64,000 bases of DNA. It comes from Mycolicibacterium flavescens (GTDB lineage Bacteria > Actinomycetota > Actinomycetes > Mycobacteriales > Mycobacteriaceae). The position numbers and the translations under genes are program-made. Under the pieces are notes generated by a model. That model was not told the DNA's origin. It worked only from the letters and a program-made list of their open reading frames with translations, and searched no databases. Shown here in pieces: positions 16,304 through 25,782 of this stretch; positions within the stretch are counted from its first letter, which is position 1, and each line of letters starts with the position of its first letter. The DNA lies in assembly GCF_001722335.1 (NCBI RefSeq), contig NZ_MIHA01000001.1, positions 62,001 through 126,000 on the forward strand, read 5' to 3'.

Positions 16304-17407
16304 GTGAGTCGAGTTCCGCCGGTCGTCGGCCTCGTGGCGCACCTGGGGCGCGGTGTTCAACGTATCGCCACCGACGGGGTGCTCGGCCGGTTCCGGGCGC
16401 TGCCCCGGTCGGTCGGCGACCTCGACGCGGCGTACCTGTCCGCGCTGATGGGCCGCCAGGTCGCGTCGGTGTCGGTGCTCGACGGCGACGCCGGCACCTC
16501 GGCGCGGGCGCGGCTGGCGCTGAGCGGCGACGGCGTCCCGGATTCGGTGTTCGTCAAGATGCCCGCCGAAACCGTCGCCACCCGCCTGATGGGCGAACTG
16601 GGCCGGCTGGCGGCGACCGAGACCCGCTTCTACCGCGAACTCGCCCCGCAGCTGAGCGGCGTGCCCGGCGCGTACGGTTCGGCGTTCGACGCGGCGACGG
16701 GCCGGTTCGTGCTGGTGCTCGAGGACCTCGCCGCACACGGCTGCGAATTCCCCGACACCCTGCACCCGATCGACGCCGGGCGCGCCGGCCTGATCGTCGA
16801 ACTGCTGGCCCGGCTGCACGCGACGTTCTGGGAGCGGGTGCCCGACTGGCTGTACACCGCATCCGGCGACACGGCCGCCCTGCTGACCGGGCCGCTGCTG
16901 AAGGCCTCGGCGCGACGGATCGCCGAGCGCACCGACATCGCGGTCGGGGCGGGCCGGTTCATCGACGACCACTACCGCGCCGTCGCGCGGATCATCGACG
17001 CGCCGCCGCACACCGTCATGCACGGTGACGCGCACCCGGGAAACGTGTACTTCCGCGGCGGTGCGGCCGGGCTGCTCGACTGGCAAGCGGTGCGCCGCGG
17101 CCACCCCGGTCGCGAGTTGGCGTACACGCTGGTCACCGGCATGACATCCGAGGACCGCCGCACCCACGAGCGCGAGCTGCTCGACCGGTACCGCGACGCG
17201 CTCGCCGCCTCGGGCGGTCCGCGGCTGGGGCACGACGAGCTGTGGCACCGCTACCGGCAGGGCGCGCTGTACGCCTACGTCGCGGCGCTGATCACCGCCG
17301 GGATGGGCGGCATGCAGGCCGAGGGCATCGCGCTGGAGGGGCTGCGGCGGGCGGTCACCGCGCTGACCGACCTCGACACTGTCGAATTACTCCGGAAGTC
17401 GCTGTGA
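16304..17407 (+). CDS. Aminoglycoside-phosphotransferase-like kinase (APH fold)
   Basis: The 367-residue product has the APH/kinase catalytic loop VMHGDAHPGNVYF and the metal segment GLLDWQAVRRGHP. An antibiotic-resistance role is unlikely in this setting. APH-fold kinases paired with acyl-CoA dehydrogenases (as in mammalian ACAD10/11 and the levulinate lva pathway) phosphorylate 4-hydroxyacyl-CoA. The island also has an acyl-CoA dehydrogenase and lactone-type chemistry, so this role is a reasonable inference. GTG 16304 follows operator copy 4. TetR-2 starts 42 bp downstream and may be co-transcribed. Confidence 0.85.
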   Translation: MSRVPPVVGLVAHLGRGVQRIATDGVLGRFRALPRSVGDLDAAYLSALMGRQVASVSVLDGDAGTSARARLALSGDGVPDSVFVKMPAETVATRLMGELGRLAATETRFYRELAPQLSGVPGAYGSAFDAATGRFVLVLEDLAAHGCEFPDTLHPIDAGRAGLIVELLARLHATFWERVPDWLYTASGDTAALLTGPLLKASARRIAERTDIAVGAGRFIDDHYRAVARIIDAPPHTVMHGDAHPGNVYFRGGAAGLLDWQAVRRGHPGRELAYTLVTGMTSEDRRTHERELLDRYRDALAASGGPRLGHDELWHRYRQGALYAYVAALITAGMGGMQAEGIALEGLRRAVTALTDLDTVELLRKSL

Positions 17408-17419
17408 GAAGCATCTACC

Positions 17420-17440
17420 ATCGTCTCGACCGCTGACGAT
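17420..17440. promoter_or_regulatory. Small dyad upstream of TetR-2
   Basis: ATCGTC and GACGAT are perfect arms separated by 9 nt in the short gap between the phosphotransferase and TetR-2 genes. It differs from the shared 27-bp element and could be a second local operator. The arms are short and GC-rich context makes chance likely. Confidence 0.3.
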
Positions 17441-17449
17441 TGAGGTTGC

Positions 17450-17986
17450 GTGAACGAACCGATGCACGACGTCGAGGACAGCTCGACGCGGAACCGCATC
17501 CTGGCCGCCACCGCCGAAGTGCTCGCGCGCAGCGGACAGACCAAGCTCAGCCTGTCCGAGGTGGCGTTGCAGGCCGGGGTGTCCCGGCCGACGCTCTACC
17601 GCTGGTTCGCCTCCAAGGCCGAACTGCTCGACGCGTTCGGCGCCTACGAGCGCGACCTGTTCGACAACGGCATCAGCAAGGCGACCGCGGGATTGCGCGG
17701 CACCGAGAAACTCGATGCCGCGCTGCGCTTCATCGTCGAGTACCAGCACTCGTACTCGGGCGTGCGACTGGTCGACATCGAACCCGAGGTGGTCATCGCC
17801 CAGCTCACCCGCATCATCCCGGTGATGCGCGCCCGGCTGCAGAAGCTGCTGACCGGGTCGAACGGAGCGGTCAAGGCGGCCACCGCAATTCGGGTGGCCA
17901 TCTCGCACTACATCGTCCGCAGCGACGACGACGACCAGTTCCTCGCCCAGCTGCGCCACGCCGCCGGGATCAAGCAGAACGCCTGA
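17450..17986 (+). CDS. TetR/AcrR-family transcriptional regulator (TetR-2)
   Basis: The 178-residue protein has an N-terminal helix-turn-helix (LSLSEVALQAGVSRPTLYRW) and a ligand domain closely similar to TetR-1 along its whole length (for example DIEPEVVIAQLTRIIPVM against DIEPELVIRRLSRVIPLM). The start is GTG 17450, with ATG 17462 possible. Its stop codon lies inside operator copy 5, which precedes the aldehyde dehydrogenase gene. Two paralogous regulators in one island could share sites, form heterodimers or respond to different ligands. Confidence 0.92.
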   Translation: MNEPMHDVEDSSTRNRILAATAEVLARSGQTKLSLSEVALQAGVSRPTLYRWFASKAELLDAFGAYERDLFDNGISKATAGLRGTEKLDAALRFIVEYQHSYSGVRLVDIEPEVVIAQLTRIIPVMRARLQKLLTGSNGAVKAATAIRVAISHYIVRSDDDDQFLAQLRHAAGIKQNA

Positions 17987-18009
17987 CACTTGGGCGAAAA
18001 TTTGTAAAG
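17983..18009 (+). promoter_or_regulatory. Shared 27-bp operator-like element, copy 5
   Basis: CTGACACT, 11 nt, TTGTAAAG, overlapping the TetR-2 stop codon and ending 2 nt before GTG 18012 of the aldehyde dehydrogenase gene. The distance to the start codon is the same as at TetR-1, which supports function. Confidence 0.67.
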
Positions 18010-18011
18010 CT

Positions 18012-19505
18012 GTGCACATGACCCAGGTGCAGAGTGAGACCGGCGTGCTGGCCGGCGACGAGCGGATGCTGATCGACGGCGAATTGCAGACGACTTCCAG
18101 CGGGGCGACGTTCGACGTCATCCACCCGGCCAGCGAGGAAGTCGCCGGCCGGGCCACCGACGGCACCGTCGAGGACATGGCGCGCGCGGTCGGCGCGGCG
18201 CGGCGCGCGTTCGACGAAACCGACTGGTCGCGCGACCTGGAGTTCCGCTACCACTGCCTGACCCAGTTGCACGAAGCGCTGGAACGCAACAAGGAACGGC
18301 TGCGGCGCATCCTGATCACCGAGGTCGGCTGCCCGGTCACCGTGACCGGCAGCCAGATCGAAAGCCCGATCGAGGAGGTTCGGCACTGGGCCGAGCACGG
18401 CCGCAACTTCGACTACCTCGTCGACAACGGGGTGCACGACACCCCGCTGGGCCCGGCGCGCCGCAAGATCCACTACGAACCCGTCGGCGTGGTCGGCGCC
18501 ATCACGCCGTGGAACGTGCCGTTCTACCTCAACATCGCCGAGACCGTGCCCGCGCTGATGGCCGGTAACACCGTGGTGCTCAAGCCCGCCCAGCTGACCC
18601 CGTGGTCGGGCAGCGAGTACGGCCGCATCGTGGCCGAGGAGACCGACATCCCGGCCGGCGTGTTCAACGTCGTGGTGTCAAACGCCAACGAAGTCGGCGC
18701 GGCGCTGTCGGCCGATCCCCGCGTGGACATGATCACGTTCACCGGGTCGACGGCGACCGGGCGGGCGATCCTGGCCGCCGGCGCGCCGACGGTGAAGAAG
18801 ACGCTGCTGGAGTTGGGCGGCAAGTCGGCCCACATCGTGCTCGACGACGCCGACTTCAACGCCGCGCTGCCGATGGCCGCGATGATGGCGTGCGTGATGA
18901 GCGGCCAGTCCTGCATTCTGCCCAGCCGGATCCTGTTGCCGCGCAGCCGTTACGACGAGGGCATCGAGGTCCTCAAGAACATGATGGAGAACTTCCCGGT
19001 CGGCGACCCGTGGACGCCGGGCAACATGCAGGGCCCGCAGATCAGCGAGACCCAGCGCCAGAAGGTGCTCGGCCTGATCAAGAGCGGTGTCGACTCCGGT
19101 GCGCGGCTGGTCACCGGCGGCGGTATCCCGGAGAATCTGCCGGTCGGCTACTACACCCAGCCCACCCTGCTTGCCGATGTCGACCCGAATTCGCAAGTGG
19201 CGCAGGAGGAGATCTTCGGCCCCGTGCTCACGGCCACGCCGTACGACACCGACGACGAGGCGGTCGCGATCGCCAACAACACGATCTACGGGCTGTCCGG
19301 TGAGGTGTCCAGCGCCGACGTCGACCGCGCGTTCGCGGTGGCCTGCCGGATGCGCACCGGCAACGTCACGATCAACGGCAAGAGCCACTTCGGGATCAAC
19401 AGCCCGTTCGGCGGCACCAAGCAGTCGGGGCTGGGCTACCGCAACGGCGAAGAGGGTTACAAGGAATACCTGGAGGCCAAGACCATCGGCATGCCGGACC
19501 AGTGA
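18012..19505 (+). CDS. NAD(P)-dependent aldehyde dehydrogenase
   Basis: The 497-residue product is a full-length ALDH: the nucleotide-binding segment ITPWNVPFYLNIAE, FTGSTATGR, the catalytic Glu in LELGGKSAH, and the catalytic Cys in SGQSCILPS. The C-terminus has the usual PFGGTKQSGLG. It oxidises an aldehyde to an acid. GTG 18012 is preferred because its spacing from the operator equals that at TetR-1; ATG 18018 is the alternative. It overlaps the SnoaL-like gene by 4 bp. Confidence 0.94.
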   Translation: MHMTQVQSETGVLAGDERMLIDGELQTTSSGATFDVIHPASEEVAGRATDGTVEDMARAVGAARRAFDETDWSRDLEFRYHCLTQLHEALERNKERLRRILITEVGCPVTVTGSQIESPIEEVRHWAEHGRNFDYLVDNGVHDTPLGPARRKIHYEPVGVVGAITPWNVPFYLNIAETVPALMAGNTVVLKPAQLTPWSGSEYGRIVAEETDIPAGVFNVVVSNANEVGAALSADPRVDMITFTGSTATGRAILAAGAPTVKKTLLELGGKSAHIVLDDADFNAALPMAAMMACVMSGQSCILPSRILLPRSRYDEGIEVLKNMMENFPVGDPWTPGNMQGPQISETQRQKVLGLIKSGVDSGARLVTGGGIPENLPVGYYTQPTLLADVDPNSQVAQEEIFGPVLTATPYDTDDEAVAIANNTIYGLSGEVSSADVDRAFAVACRMRTGNVTINGKSHFGINSPFGGTKQSGLGYRNGEEGYKEYLEAKTIGMPDQ

Positions 19506-19915
19506 CGGACTCCGAACAGATCGCCGCCCTGCTGTACCGGTACGCGCGCGCCGTCGACACCAAGGACTGGGACCTGTACCGCTCGGTGTTCACCGACGAC
19601 GCGGTGATCGACTACTCGTCGGCCGGCATCCCGGTCCGCTCGCGCGAGGAGATCGTCGAGTTTTTCACCCAGGCGTTCACCGCGATCCCGTGGAGCATGC
19701 ACTACATCACCAACATCGAGGCCGACATCGACGGTGACACGGCCGACGTGCGGGCGATGTTCTACAACCCGATGCAGCTACCCGGCATGGCCGAGCAGAG
19801 CGCCTGCGGCGGTTACTACTTCCACCGGTTGGTGCGCACCGCCGACGGGTGGCGCAGCCGCCATCTGCGCGAGGACAACGTGTGGTTCGTCAACCGGCCC
19901 GGCGGCGGCACCTGA
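19502..19915 (+). CDS. SnoaL-like/NTF2-fold protein
   Basis: The 137-residue protein has the NTF2-fold pattern of SnoaL_4 and scytalone-dehydratase-like proteins: IAALLYRYARAVDTKDWDLY, FTDDAVIDYSSAG, and C-terminal strands ending HLREDNVWFVN. Members act as dehydratases, isomerases or epoxide hydrolases, or merely bind ligands. GTG 19502 overlaps the aldehyde dehydrogenase stop (GTGA), so the two are coupled. The exact reaction is not assignable. Confidence 0.85.
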   Translation: MTDSEQIAALLYRYARAVDTKDWDLYRSVFTDDAVIDYSSAGIPVRSREEIVEFFTQAFTAIPWSMHYITNIEADIDGDTADVRAMFYNPMQLPGMAEQSACGGYYFHRLVRTADGWRSRHLREDNVWFVNRPGGGT

Positions 19916-19920
19916 GTCGC

Positions 19921-19978
19921 CGAGCAGACGCAAAGTGACCCATTTTCGCGCGACATCCGGGCAATTTGCGTCTGCTCG
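19921..19978. repeat. Inverted-repeat element, family A, copy 1 (probable bidirectional terminator)
   Basis: The 14-bp perfect arms CGAGCAGACGCAAA and TTTGCGTCTGCTCG flank a 30-nt loop, exactly between the convergent SnoaL-like and rlmN genes. A second copy is at 38337. Elements with these arms are, to my knowledge, dispersed in mycobacterial intergenic regions. Confidence 0.75.
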
Positions 19979-19989
19979 CCGGAAAAGGT

Positions 19990-21114
19990 TCAGCCCTGCG
20001 CGGCCAATTGACCGCAGGCAGCGGCGATCTCGCGGCCCCGGGTGTCGCGCACCGTGCACGACACCCCGCGTTCGCGGACACGGCGCACGAACTCGCGTTC
20101 GGCCGGTTTGGGGCTGGCGTCCCATTCGCTGCCCGGCGTCGGGTTCAGCGGGATCACGTTGACGTGGGCCAGCGGGCCCAGTGCGCCGTGTAGTCGCTTA
20201 CCGAGAAGGTCTGCGCGCCAAGGCTGGTCGTTGACATCACGGATCAGCGCGTACTCGATCGACACCCGGCGGCCGGTCACGTCGGCGTAGTAGCGCGCCG
20301 CGTCGAGCGCCTCGGACACCTTCCAGCGGTTGTTCACCGGAACCAGGGTGTCGCGCAGTTCGTCGTCGGGGGCGTGCAGCGACAGCGCCAGCGTCACCCC
20401 GAGCCGCTCGTCGGCGAGTTTGCGGATCGCCGGGGCCAGCCCGACCGTCGACACCGTCACCGACCGCGCCGAGATCCCGAACCCGTTGGGCGCCGGGGCG
20501 ATGATGCGCCGTACCGCGGCCAGCACCCGGTTGTAGTTGGCCAGCGGCTCCCCCATGCCCATGAACACGATGTTCGACAGCCGCCCGCCGCGCGCCGCAG
20601 GAGTGATCCCGTCGCCGTCGCGGTCGCGCAGCTCCACCGCCGCCGCGCGCACCTGTTCGAGGATCTCGGCCGTCGACAGGTTGCGCTTGAGCCCGCCCTG
20701 GCCCGTCGCGCAGAACGGGCACGCCATCCCGCACCCGGCCTGCGACGAGATGCACACGGTGTTGCGCTGCGGGTAGCGCATCAGCACCGACTCGAACGTG
20801 GTGCCGTCGATCGCGCGCCACAGCATCTTGCGGGTCTCCCCGGCGTCGGTCTCGATCTCGCGGACCGCGTGCAGCAGCGTCGGGAACAGCGTCTCGGCGA
20901 CCTGGTCGCGCACCGCGGCAGGCAGGTCGGTCATCTGGTGCGGATCGGCGATCAGCCTGCCGTAGTACTGGTTGGCCAGCTGCTTGGCGCGGAACTTCGG
21001 CAGCCCGATCTCGGCGACGGCCGCCGCGCGGGCGGCCTCGTCGAGGTCGGCGAGGTGCCGCGGCGGCATGGCGCGGCGCGGCGGGTCGAAAACCAGGGGC
21101 AGGGAGGTCGGCAT
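19990..21114 (-). CDS. rlmN: Dual-specificity 23S rRNA/tRNA adenine-C2 methyltransferase RlmN
   Basis: The 374-residue radical-SAM enzyme methylates A2503 of 23S rRNA and A37 of some tRNAs. The C-x3-C-x2-C cluster motif is in [14 protein letters not shown]. The methyl-carrying second Cys lies in the C-terminal [11 protein letters not shown]. Other family segments are [10 protein letters not shown] and [13 protein letters not shown]. It follows cdsA (40 bp gap) in the conserved backbone and ends at an inverted repeat facing the catabolic island. Confidence 0.96.
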   Translation of the reverse strand: MPTSLPLVFDPPRRAMPPRHLADLDEAARAAAVAEIGLPKFRAKQLANQYYGRLIADPHQMTDLPAAVRDQVAETLFPTLLHAVREIETDAGETRKMLWRAIDGTTFESVLMRYPQRNTVCISSQAGCGMACPFCATGQGGLKRNLSTAEILEQVRAAAVELRDRDGDGITPAARGGRLSNIVFMGMGEPLANYNRVLAAVRRIIAPAPNGFGISARSVTVSTVGLAPAIRKLADERLGVTLALSLHAPDDELRDTLVPVNNRWKVSEALDAARYYADVTGRRVSIEYALIRDVNDQPWRADLLGKRLHGALGPLAHVNVIPLNPTPGSEWDASPKPAEREFVRRVRERGVSCTVRDTRGREIAAACGQLAAQG

Positions 21115-21154
21115 GAGCTTCGTCCAGTATCCCCCATCGGCGGCGGAGCGCCGG

Positions 21155-22033
21155 TCACGCCAGCAGCGTCAGCACCACCCAGCCGGCCACCGCCGACGGC
21201 AGCATTGCGTCGATGCGGTCCATGATCCCGCCGTGGCCGGGCAGCAGCGTGCCCATGTCCTTGATCCCGAGATCGCGTTTGACCTGCGATTCGACCAGAT
21301 CACCCAGCACCCCGGTGATGACGAGCATCAACCCCAGCGGCACACCCAGCCAGGCGGGTTTGTCCATGAAGAACGTCACCGACACCACAGCGGCGGCGAT
21401 ACCGAACACCAGCGAACCGCCGAGCCCTTCCCAGGACTTCTTCGGGCTGATCGCCGGGGCCATCAGGTGCCTGCCGAACAGGACGCCGGCGACGTATCCG
21501 CCGATGTCGGCGAAGACGACGGTCGCGATCACGGTGAACACGCGGCCGCCGCCGTGGTCCTGGAAGATCAGCAGCGCGCTGAAGGCGGCGAACATCGGCA
21601 CCCAGGTCGCCAGCAGCACCGCGGCCGAGATGTCGCGCAGGTAGTTCACCGGTTGCCTGCGCAGCCCGCCGCCGACGAGCCGCCACACCATGCACACCAC
21701 GATCGTGCCGCCGTAGGCGCCGAGCAGCCCGGTCGGGCCGAACGGCCAGGTCAGCCAGATCATCGCCTGACCGCCGAGCAGCAGCGGGATGGCGGGCAGG
21801 TCGTAGCCGGCCTCACGCAGCCGGCGGATCACCTCGTGGGTGGCGATCGGGATGAAGACCGCCAGCACGGGCAGCCAGCCGATCGGCCAGAACAGCAGGA
21901 TGGCGATGGCCATGCCGCCGAGCAGCACACCGACGGCGATCGCGGCGGGAAGGTCGCGTCCCGCCCGCGATTTCTTCTTGGGCGGTTCGTCGATCGGCGT
22001 CTCTGCCACTGGACTCGAGTGCTGTTCGGTCAC
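21155..22033 (-). CDS. cdsA: Phosphatidate cytidylyltransferase (CDP-diacylglycerol synthase)
   Basis: The 292-residue integral membrane protein makes CDP-diacylglycerol from phosphatidic acid and CTP for phospholipid synthesis. The C-terminal signature runs through [13 protein letters not shown] and [13 protein letters not shown]. Several membrane helices precede it (for example [16 protein letters not shown]). GTG 22033 overlaps the last base of the frr stop codon, so translation is coupled. The order frr-cdsA-rlmN is conserved in mycobacteria. Confidence 0.96.
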   Translation of the reverse strand: MTEQHSSPVAETPIDEPPKKKSRAGRDLPAAIAVGVLLGGMAIAILLFWPIGWLPVLAVFIPIATHEVIRRLREAGYDLPAIPLLLGGQAMIWLTWPFGPTGLLGAYGGTIVVCMVWRLVGGGLRRQPVNYLRDISAAVLLATWVPMFAAFSALLIFQDHGGGRVFTVIATVVFADIGGYVAGVLFGRHLMAPAISPKKSWEGLGGSLVFGIAAAVVSVTFFMDKPAWLGVPLGLMLVITGVLGDLVESQVKRDLGIKDMGTLLPGHGGIMDRIDAMLPSAVAGWVVLTLLA

Positions 22034-22590
22034 TAGACCTCCAGCAGCTCGCCTTCTTTGTGTTTGACCAGATCGTCGATCTGGCTGGTGTAGGTGGCGG
22101 TGGACTTGTCGAGATCCTTCTCGGCGCGGCTCACCTCGTCCTCACCGGCTTCGCCGTCCTTCTTGATGCGGTGCAGTTCCTCCATCGCCTTGCGACGGAT
22201 GTTGCGGATCGACACCTTGGCGTCCTCGCCCTTGGCCTTGGCCTGCTTGACCAGGTCGCGGCGGCGCTCCTCGGTCAGCTGCGGAATCGACACACGGATG
22301 ATGTTGCCGTCGTTGGTGGGGTTCACGCCCAGGTCGGAGTTGCGGATCGCGTCCTCGATGTTGCGCAGCTGACCGGCCTCATAGGGCTTGATCACCACCA
22401 TCCGCGCCTCGGGCACGTTGATGCTGGACAACTGGGTGATCGGGGTGGGCGAGCCGTAGTAGTCGACGTTGACACGCGCGAACATGCCCGGATTCGCCCG
22501 TCCGGTGCGGATCGAGGCCAGGTCGTCGCGGGCCACCGACACCGCCTTCTCCATCTTCTCCTCGGCGTCGAAGAGGGTCTCGTCGATCAC
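22033..22590 (-). CDS. frr: Ribosome recycling factor
   Basis: The 185-residue protein has the standard RRF length and sequence: [47 protein letters not shown], and the C-terminal helix [16 protein letters not shown]. It splits post-termination ribosomes together with EF-G. It lies 39 bp downstream of pyrH and overlaps cdsA by one base. Confidence 0.98.
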   Translation of the reverse strand: MIDETLFDAEEKMEKAVSVARDDLASIRTGRANPGMFARVNVDYYGSPTPITQLSSINVPEARMVVIKPYEAGQLRNIEDAIRNSDLGVNPTNDGNIIRVSIPQLTEERRRDLVKQAKAKGEDAKVSIRNIRRKAMEELHRIKKDGEAGEDEVSRAEKDLDKSTATYTSQIDDLVKHKEGELLEV

Positions 22591-22629
22591 GCTCGTTCTC
22601 CCGTCGCTTCCGTTCGCCTGTTTTCCGGG

Positions 22630-23394
22630 TCAGGTGGTGACCAGTGTTCCGATCTTCTCACCCGCGACCGCCCGCGCGATATTGCCGTCGGTGAGCAGGT
22701 TGAACACCAGGATCGGCATGCCGTTGTCCATGCACAGGCTGAACGCGGTCGCGTCGGCGACCTTGAGGCCGCGGTCGATGACCTCGCGATGGCTGATCGC
22801 GCTCAGCAGTTCGGCGTCGGGGTGCTCACGCGGGTCGGCGGTGAACACACCGTCGACCGCCTTGGCCATCAGGACCACCTCGGCGCCGATCTCCAGCGCG
22901 CGCTGGGCGGCGGTGGTGTCGGTGGAGAAGTACGGCAGCCCCATACCGGCGCCGAAGATGACCACGCGGCCCTTCTCCAGGTGGCGTACCGCGCGCAGCG
23001 GGATGTAGGGCTCGGCGACCTGTCCCATCGTGATCGCGGTCTGCACGCGCGTCGCGATGCCCTCCTTCTCCAGGAAGTCCTGCAGCGCGAGGCTGTTCAT
23101 CACGGTGCCGAGCATGCCCATGTAGTCACTGCGGGTGCGTTCCATGCCGCGTTGCTGCAGCTGCGCGCCGCGGAAGAAATTGCCGCCGCCGATCACCACG
23201 GCGACCTGCACACCGCTGCGGACCACCTCGGCGATCTGGCGTGCCACCTGGTGGACGACGTCGGGATCGAGGCCTACCGCCCCGCCGCCGAACATCTCCC
23301 CACCGAGTTTGAGCAGCACCCGCCGGTAGGGGCGGTTCGGACCGGAGCCGTTCGGTTCGGGAGTTGACTGGCCGGTGACATTGGAATCCGCCAT
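22630..23394 (-). CDS. pyrH: Uridylate kinase
   Basis: The 254-residue product phosphorylates UMP to UDP. Family segments are [14 protein letters not shown], the nucleotide loop [25 protein letters not shown] and a C-terminal MPILVFNLL. The start is ATG 23394; a longer frame begins upstream but adds no conserved residues. It heads the pyrH-frr-cdsA-rlmN group. In M. tuberculosis the marR and amidase genes lie nearby upstream, as here. Confidence 0.97.
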   Translation of the reverse strand: MADSNVTGQSTPEPNGSGPNRPYRRVLLKLGGEMFGGGAVGLDPDVVHQVARQIAEVVRSGVQVAVVIGGGNFFRGAQLQQRGMERTRSDYMGMLGTVMNSLALQDFLEKEGIATRVQTAITMGQVAEPYIPLRAVRHLEKGRVVIFGAGMGLPYFSTDTTAAQRALEIGAEVVLMAKAVDGVFTADPREHPDAELLSAISHREVIDRGLKVADATAFSLCMDNGMPILVFNLLTDGNIARAVAGEKIGTLVTT

Positions 23395-23485
23395 CCGACT
23401 CCTTCGGTTCTCGCTGAGATTTTCCTCATCCTGCCTCATGGCGGGGCAGTTCGAGGCGAAGGGGGTGCGGCGGGCGGCGAGTCGG

Positions 23486-24199
<714 letters not shown>

Positions 24200-24210
<11 letters not shown>

Positions 24211-24634
24211 GGATGAGGCGCTCGAGGACAAGCCGTTGGGCTTTCTGCTGTCACGCGTCGTGAACGCGTTGCGCGCAGAGGTGACGGCGACGGTCCTCGA
24301 ACCGTTGGGCGTGACATTCCCGCAGTACCTGTGCATGCGGATCCTGTCGCAACACCAGGGGCGGTCCAACGCCGAACTCGCCCGCGACTTCAACGTCTCG
24401 CCGCAGGCGATGAACGTGGTGCTGCGCGGGCTCGAGGAGCGCGGGTTCGTGACCCGGCCCGCCACCGTCGCCTCCGGCCGTTCGCTGCCCGCGCGCATCA
24501 CCCGCGAGGGCCAGGAACTGTTGAGACGCACCGATTCCGGGGTCCGGGCCGCCGAGCAGAATCTGATGGCCGACCTCACCGCGCGGCAGCGGCGGGAGTT
24601 CCGCGCGATCCTGGCGACCCTCGGCGCCGACTGA
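24200..24634 (+). CDS. MarR-family transcriptional regulator (Rv2887-like)
   Basis: The 144-residue MarR protein has the winged helix with recognition region NAELARDFNVSPQAMNVVLR, wing ATVASGRSLPARITREG, and flanking dimerisation helices. Its genomic position between pyrH and the amidase matches M. tuberculosis Rv2887. ATG 24200 is chosen; ATG 24209 and TTG 24185 are alternatives. A dyad covers the start, indicating autoregulation. It probably represses the divergent methyltransferase gene. Confidence 0.9.
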
Positions 24635-24654
24635 AGTCTGCCAGACTGGCCAAC

Positions 24655-25779
24655 GTGAAGATCGTGCTTGCGCCGGACTCGTTCAAGGAGTCGATGACCG
24701 CGTCGGAAGCGGTGGCCGCGATGCGCGCCGGCGTCGAGGAGGTGCTACCGGACGCGGAGGTCGTCGGTGTGCCGATGGCCGACGGCGGCGAAGGCACCGT
24801 CGAGGCCGTCGTCGACGCACTGCACGGTCGGTACGTCGAGGCGCAGGTCGCCGACGCGCTCGGCCGCACCGTGACCGCGCGGTACGGGCACGTGCCGCTG
24901 CGGGCCCTGGCCGTCATCGAGATGGCCGCCGCCGCGGGGTTGGAGCGGATCGCACCCGCCGAACGGGATGCGTTGCACACCAGCACGTTCGGTGTCGGCC
25001 AGCTGATCTTGTCGGCGCTCGACCGCGGTGCCGAGGACTTCTTGATCGGGCTGGGCGGGTCCGCCACCAACGACGGCGGCACCGGCATGCTGACCGCCTT
25101 GGGCGCCAGGTTCCTCGACGCCGACGGCCGCCCGCTGGCGGCCGGTGGCGCCGCACTGGAGCGCCTCGACCGGATCGACCTCGACGGGCTGGACCCGCGC
25201 CTGCGCGACGTGCGCATCCGCGTCGCCTCCGATGTCACCGCGCCGCTGCTGGGCCCGACCGGCGCCAGCGCGGTGTTCGGACCGCAGAAGGGTGCGGATC
25301 CGGCCGACGTCGAACGCCTCGACGCGGCGCTGGCGCGGTTCGCCGGTGTCACCGCCGCGACGCTTGGTGAGGCACAGCCGCAGCGCCCCGGCGCCGGGGC
25401 GGCCGGCGGCATGGGTTTCGCGCTCGTCGAGTTTCTCGGCGCCACAAGCGAACCCGGTGTCGACGAGGTCGCCCGCACCGTGGACCTCGAACGGGCGCTG
25501 AACGGGGCCGACTGGGTGTTCACCGGTGAGGGCAGCGTCGACGCCCAGACCGTGATGGGTAAGACGCCCTACGGTGTCGCGCAGGCCGCGCACCGCGCCG
25601 GCGCCCGGGTGGTCATCTTCGCGGGGCGGGTGGCCCCGGACGCGTCGGTGCTGCTCGACCACGGGGTGCACCGACTGGTCGCGATCACCCCCGACGGCAC
25701 CCCGATCGAGCAGGCGCTGCGCGAAGGCGCCGCGTCGCTGACCCGGGCCACCGTCGAGGTGTGCCGCGAAATCGCTTGA
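24655..25779 (+). CDS. Glycerate 2-kinase (GarK/GlxK family)
   Basis: The 374-residue product matches the glycerate kinase family: MKIVLAPDSFKESMTA-like start (VKIVLAPDSFKE), ADGGEGTVEAV, GLGGSATNDGGTG, GAAGGMGFAL, and FTGEGSVDAQTVMGK. It phosphorylates glycerate to 2-phosphoglycerate in glyoxylate or serine-type catabolism. GTG 24655 lies 20 bp after marR. Co-transcription with marR is possible but no functional link is evident. Confidence 0.94.
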   Translation: MKIVLAPDSFKESMTASEAVAAMRAGVEEVLPDAEVVGVPMADGGEGTVEAVVDALHGRYVEAQVADALGRTVTARYGHVPLRALAVIEMAAAAGLERIAPAERDALHTSTFGVGQLILSALDRGAEDFLIGLGGSATNDGGTGMLTALGARFLDADGRPLAAGGAALERLDRIDLDGLDPRLRDVRIRVASDVTAPLLGPTGASAVFGPQKGADPADVERLDAALARFAGVTAATLGEAQPQRPGAGAAGGMGFALVEFLGATSEPGVDEVARTVDLERALNGADWVFTGEGSVDAQTVMGKTPYGVAQAAHRAGARVVIFAGRVAPDASVLLDHGVHRLVAITPDGTPIEQALREGAASLTRATVEVCREIA

Positions 25780-25782
25780 GTG

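Noticed and set aside
16304..17407. Aminoglycoside resistance gene
   Set aside because: The fold is APH-like, but the gene lies inside a catabolic regulon with no mobile element, and such kinases are common in mycobacterial fatty-acid loci.
17420..17440. Treating the ATCGTC/GACGAT dyad as another copy of the shared operator
   Set aside because: The half-sites and spacing differ from the 8-11-8 layout, so it is listed only as a weak separate dyad.
2204..18009. The 27-bp repeats as a CRISPR array or transposon ends
   Set aside because: The copies are kilobases apart, imperfect, each in a promoter gap, and not flanked by spacers, target duplications or transposase genes.
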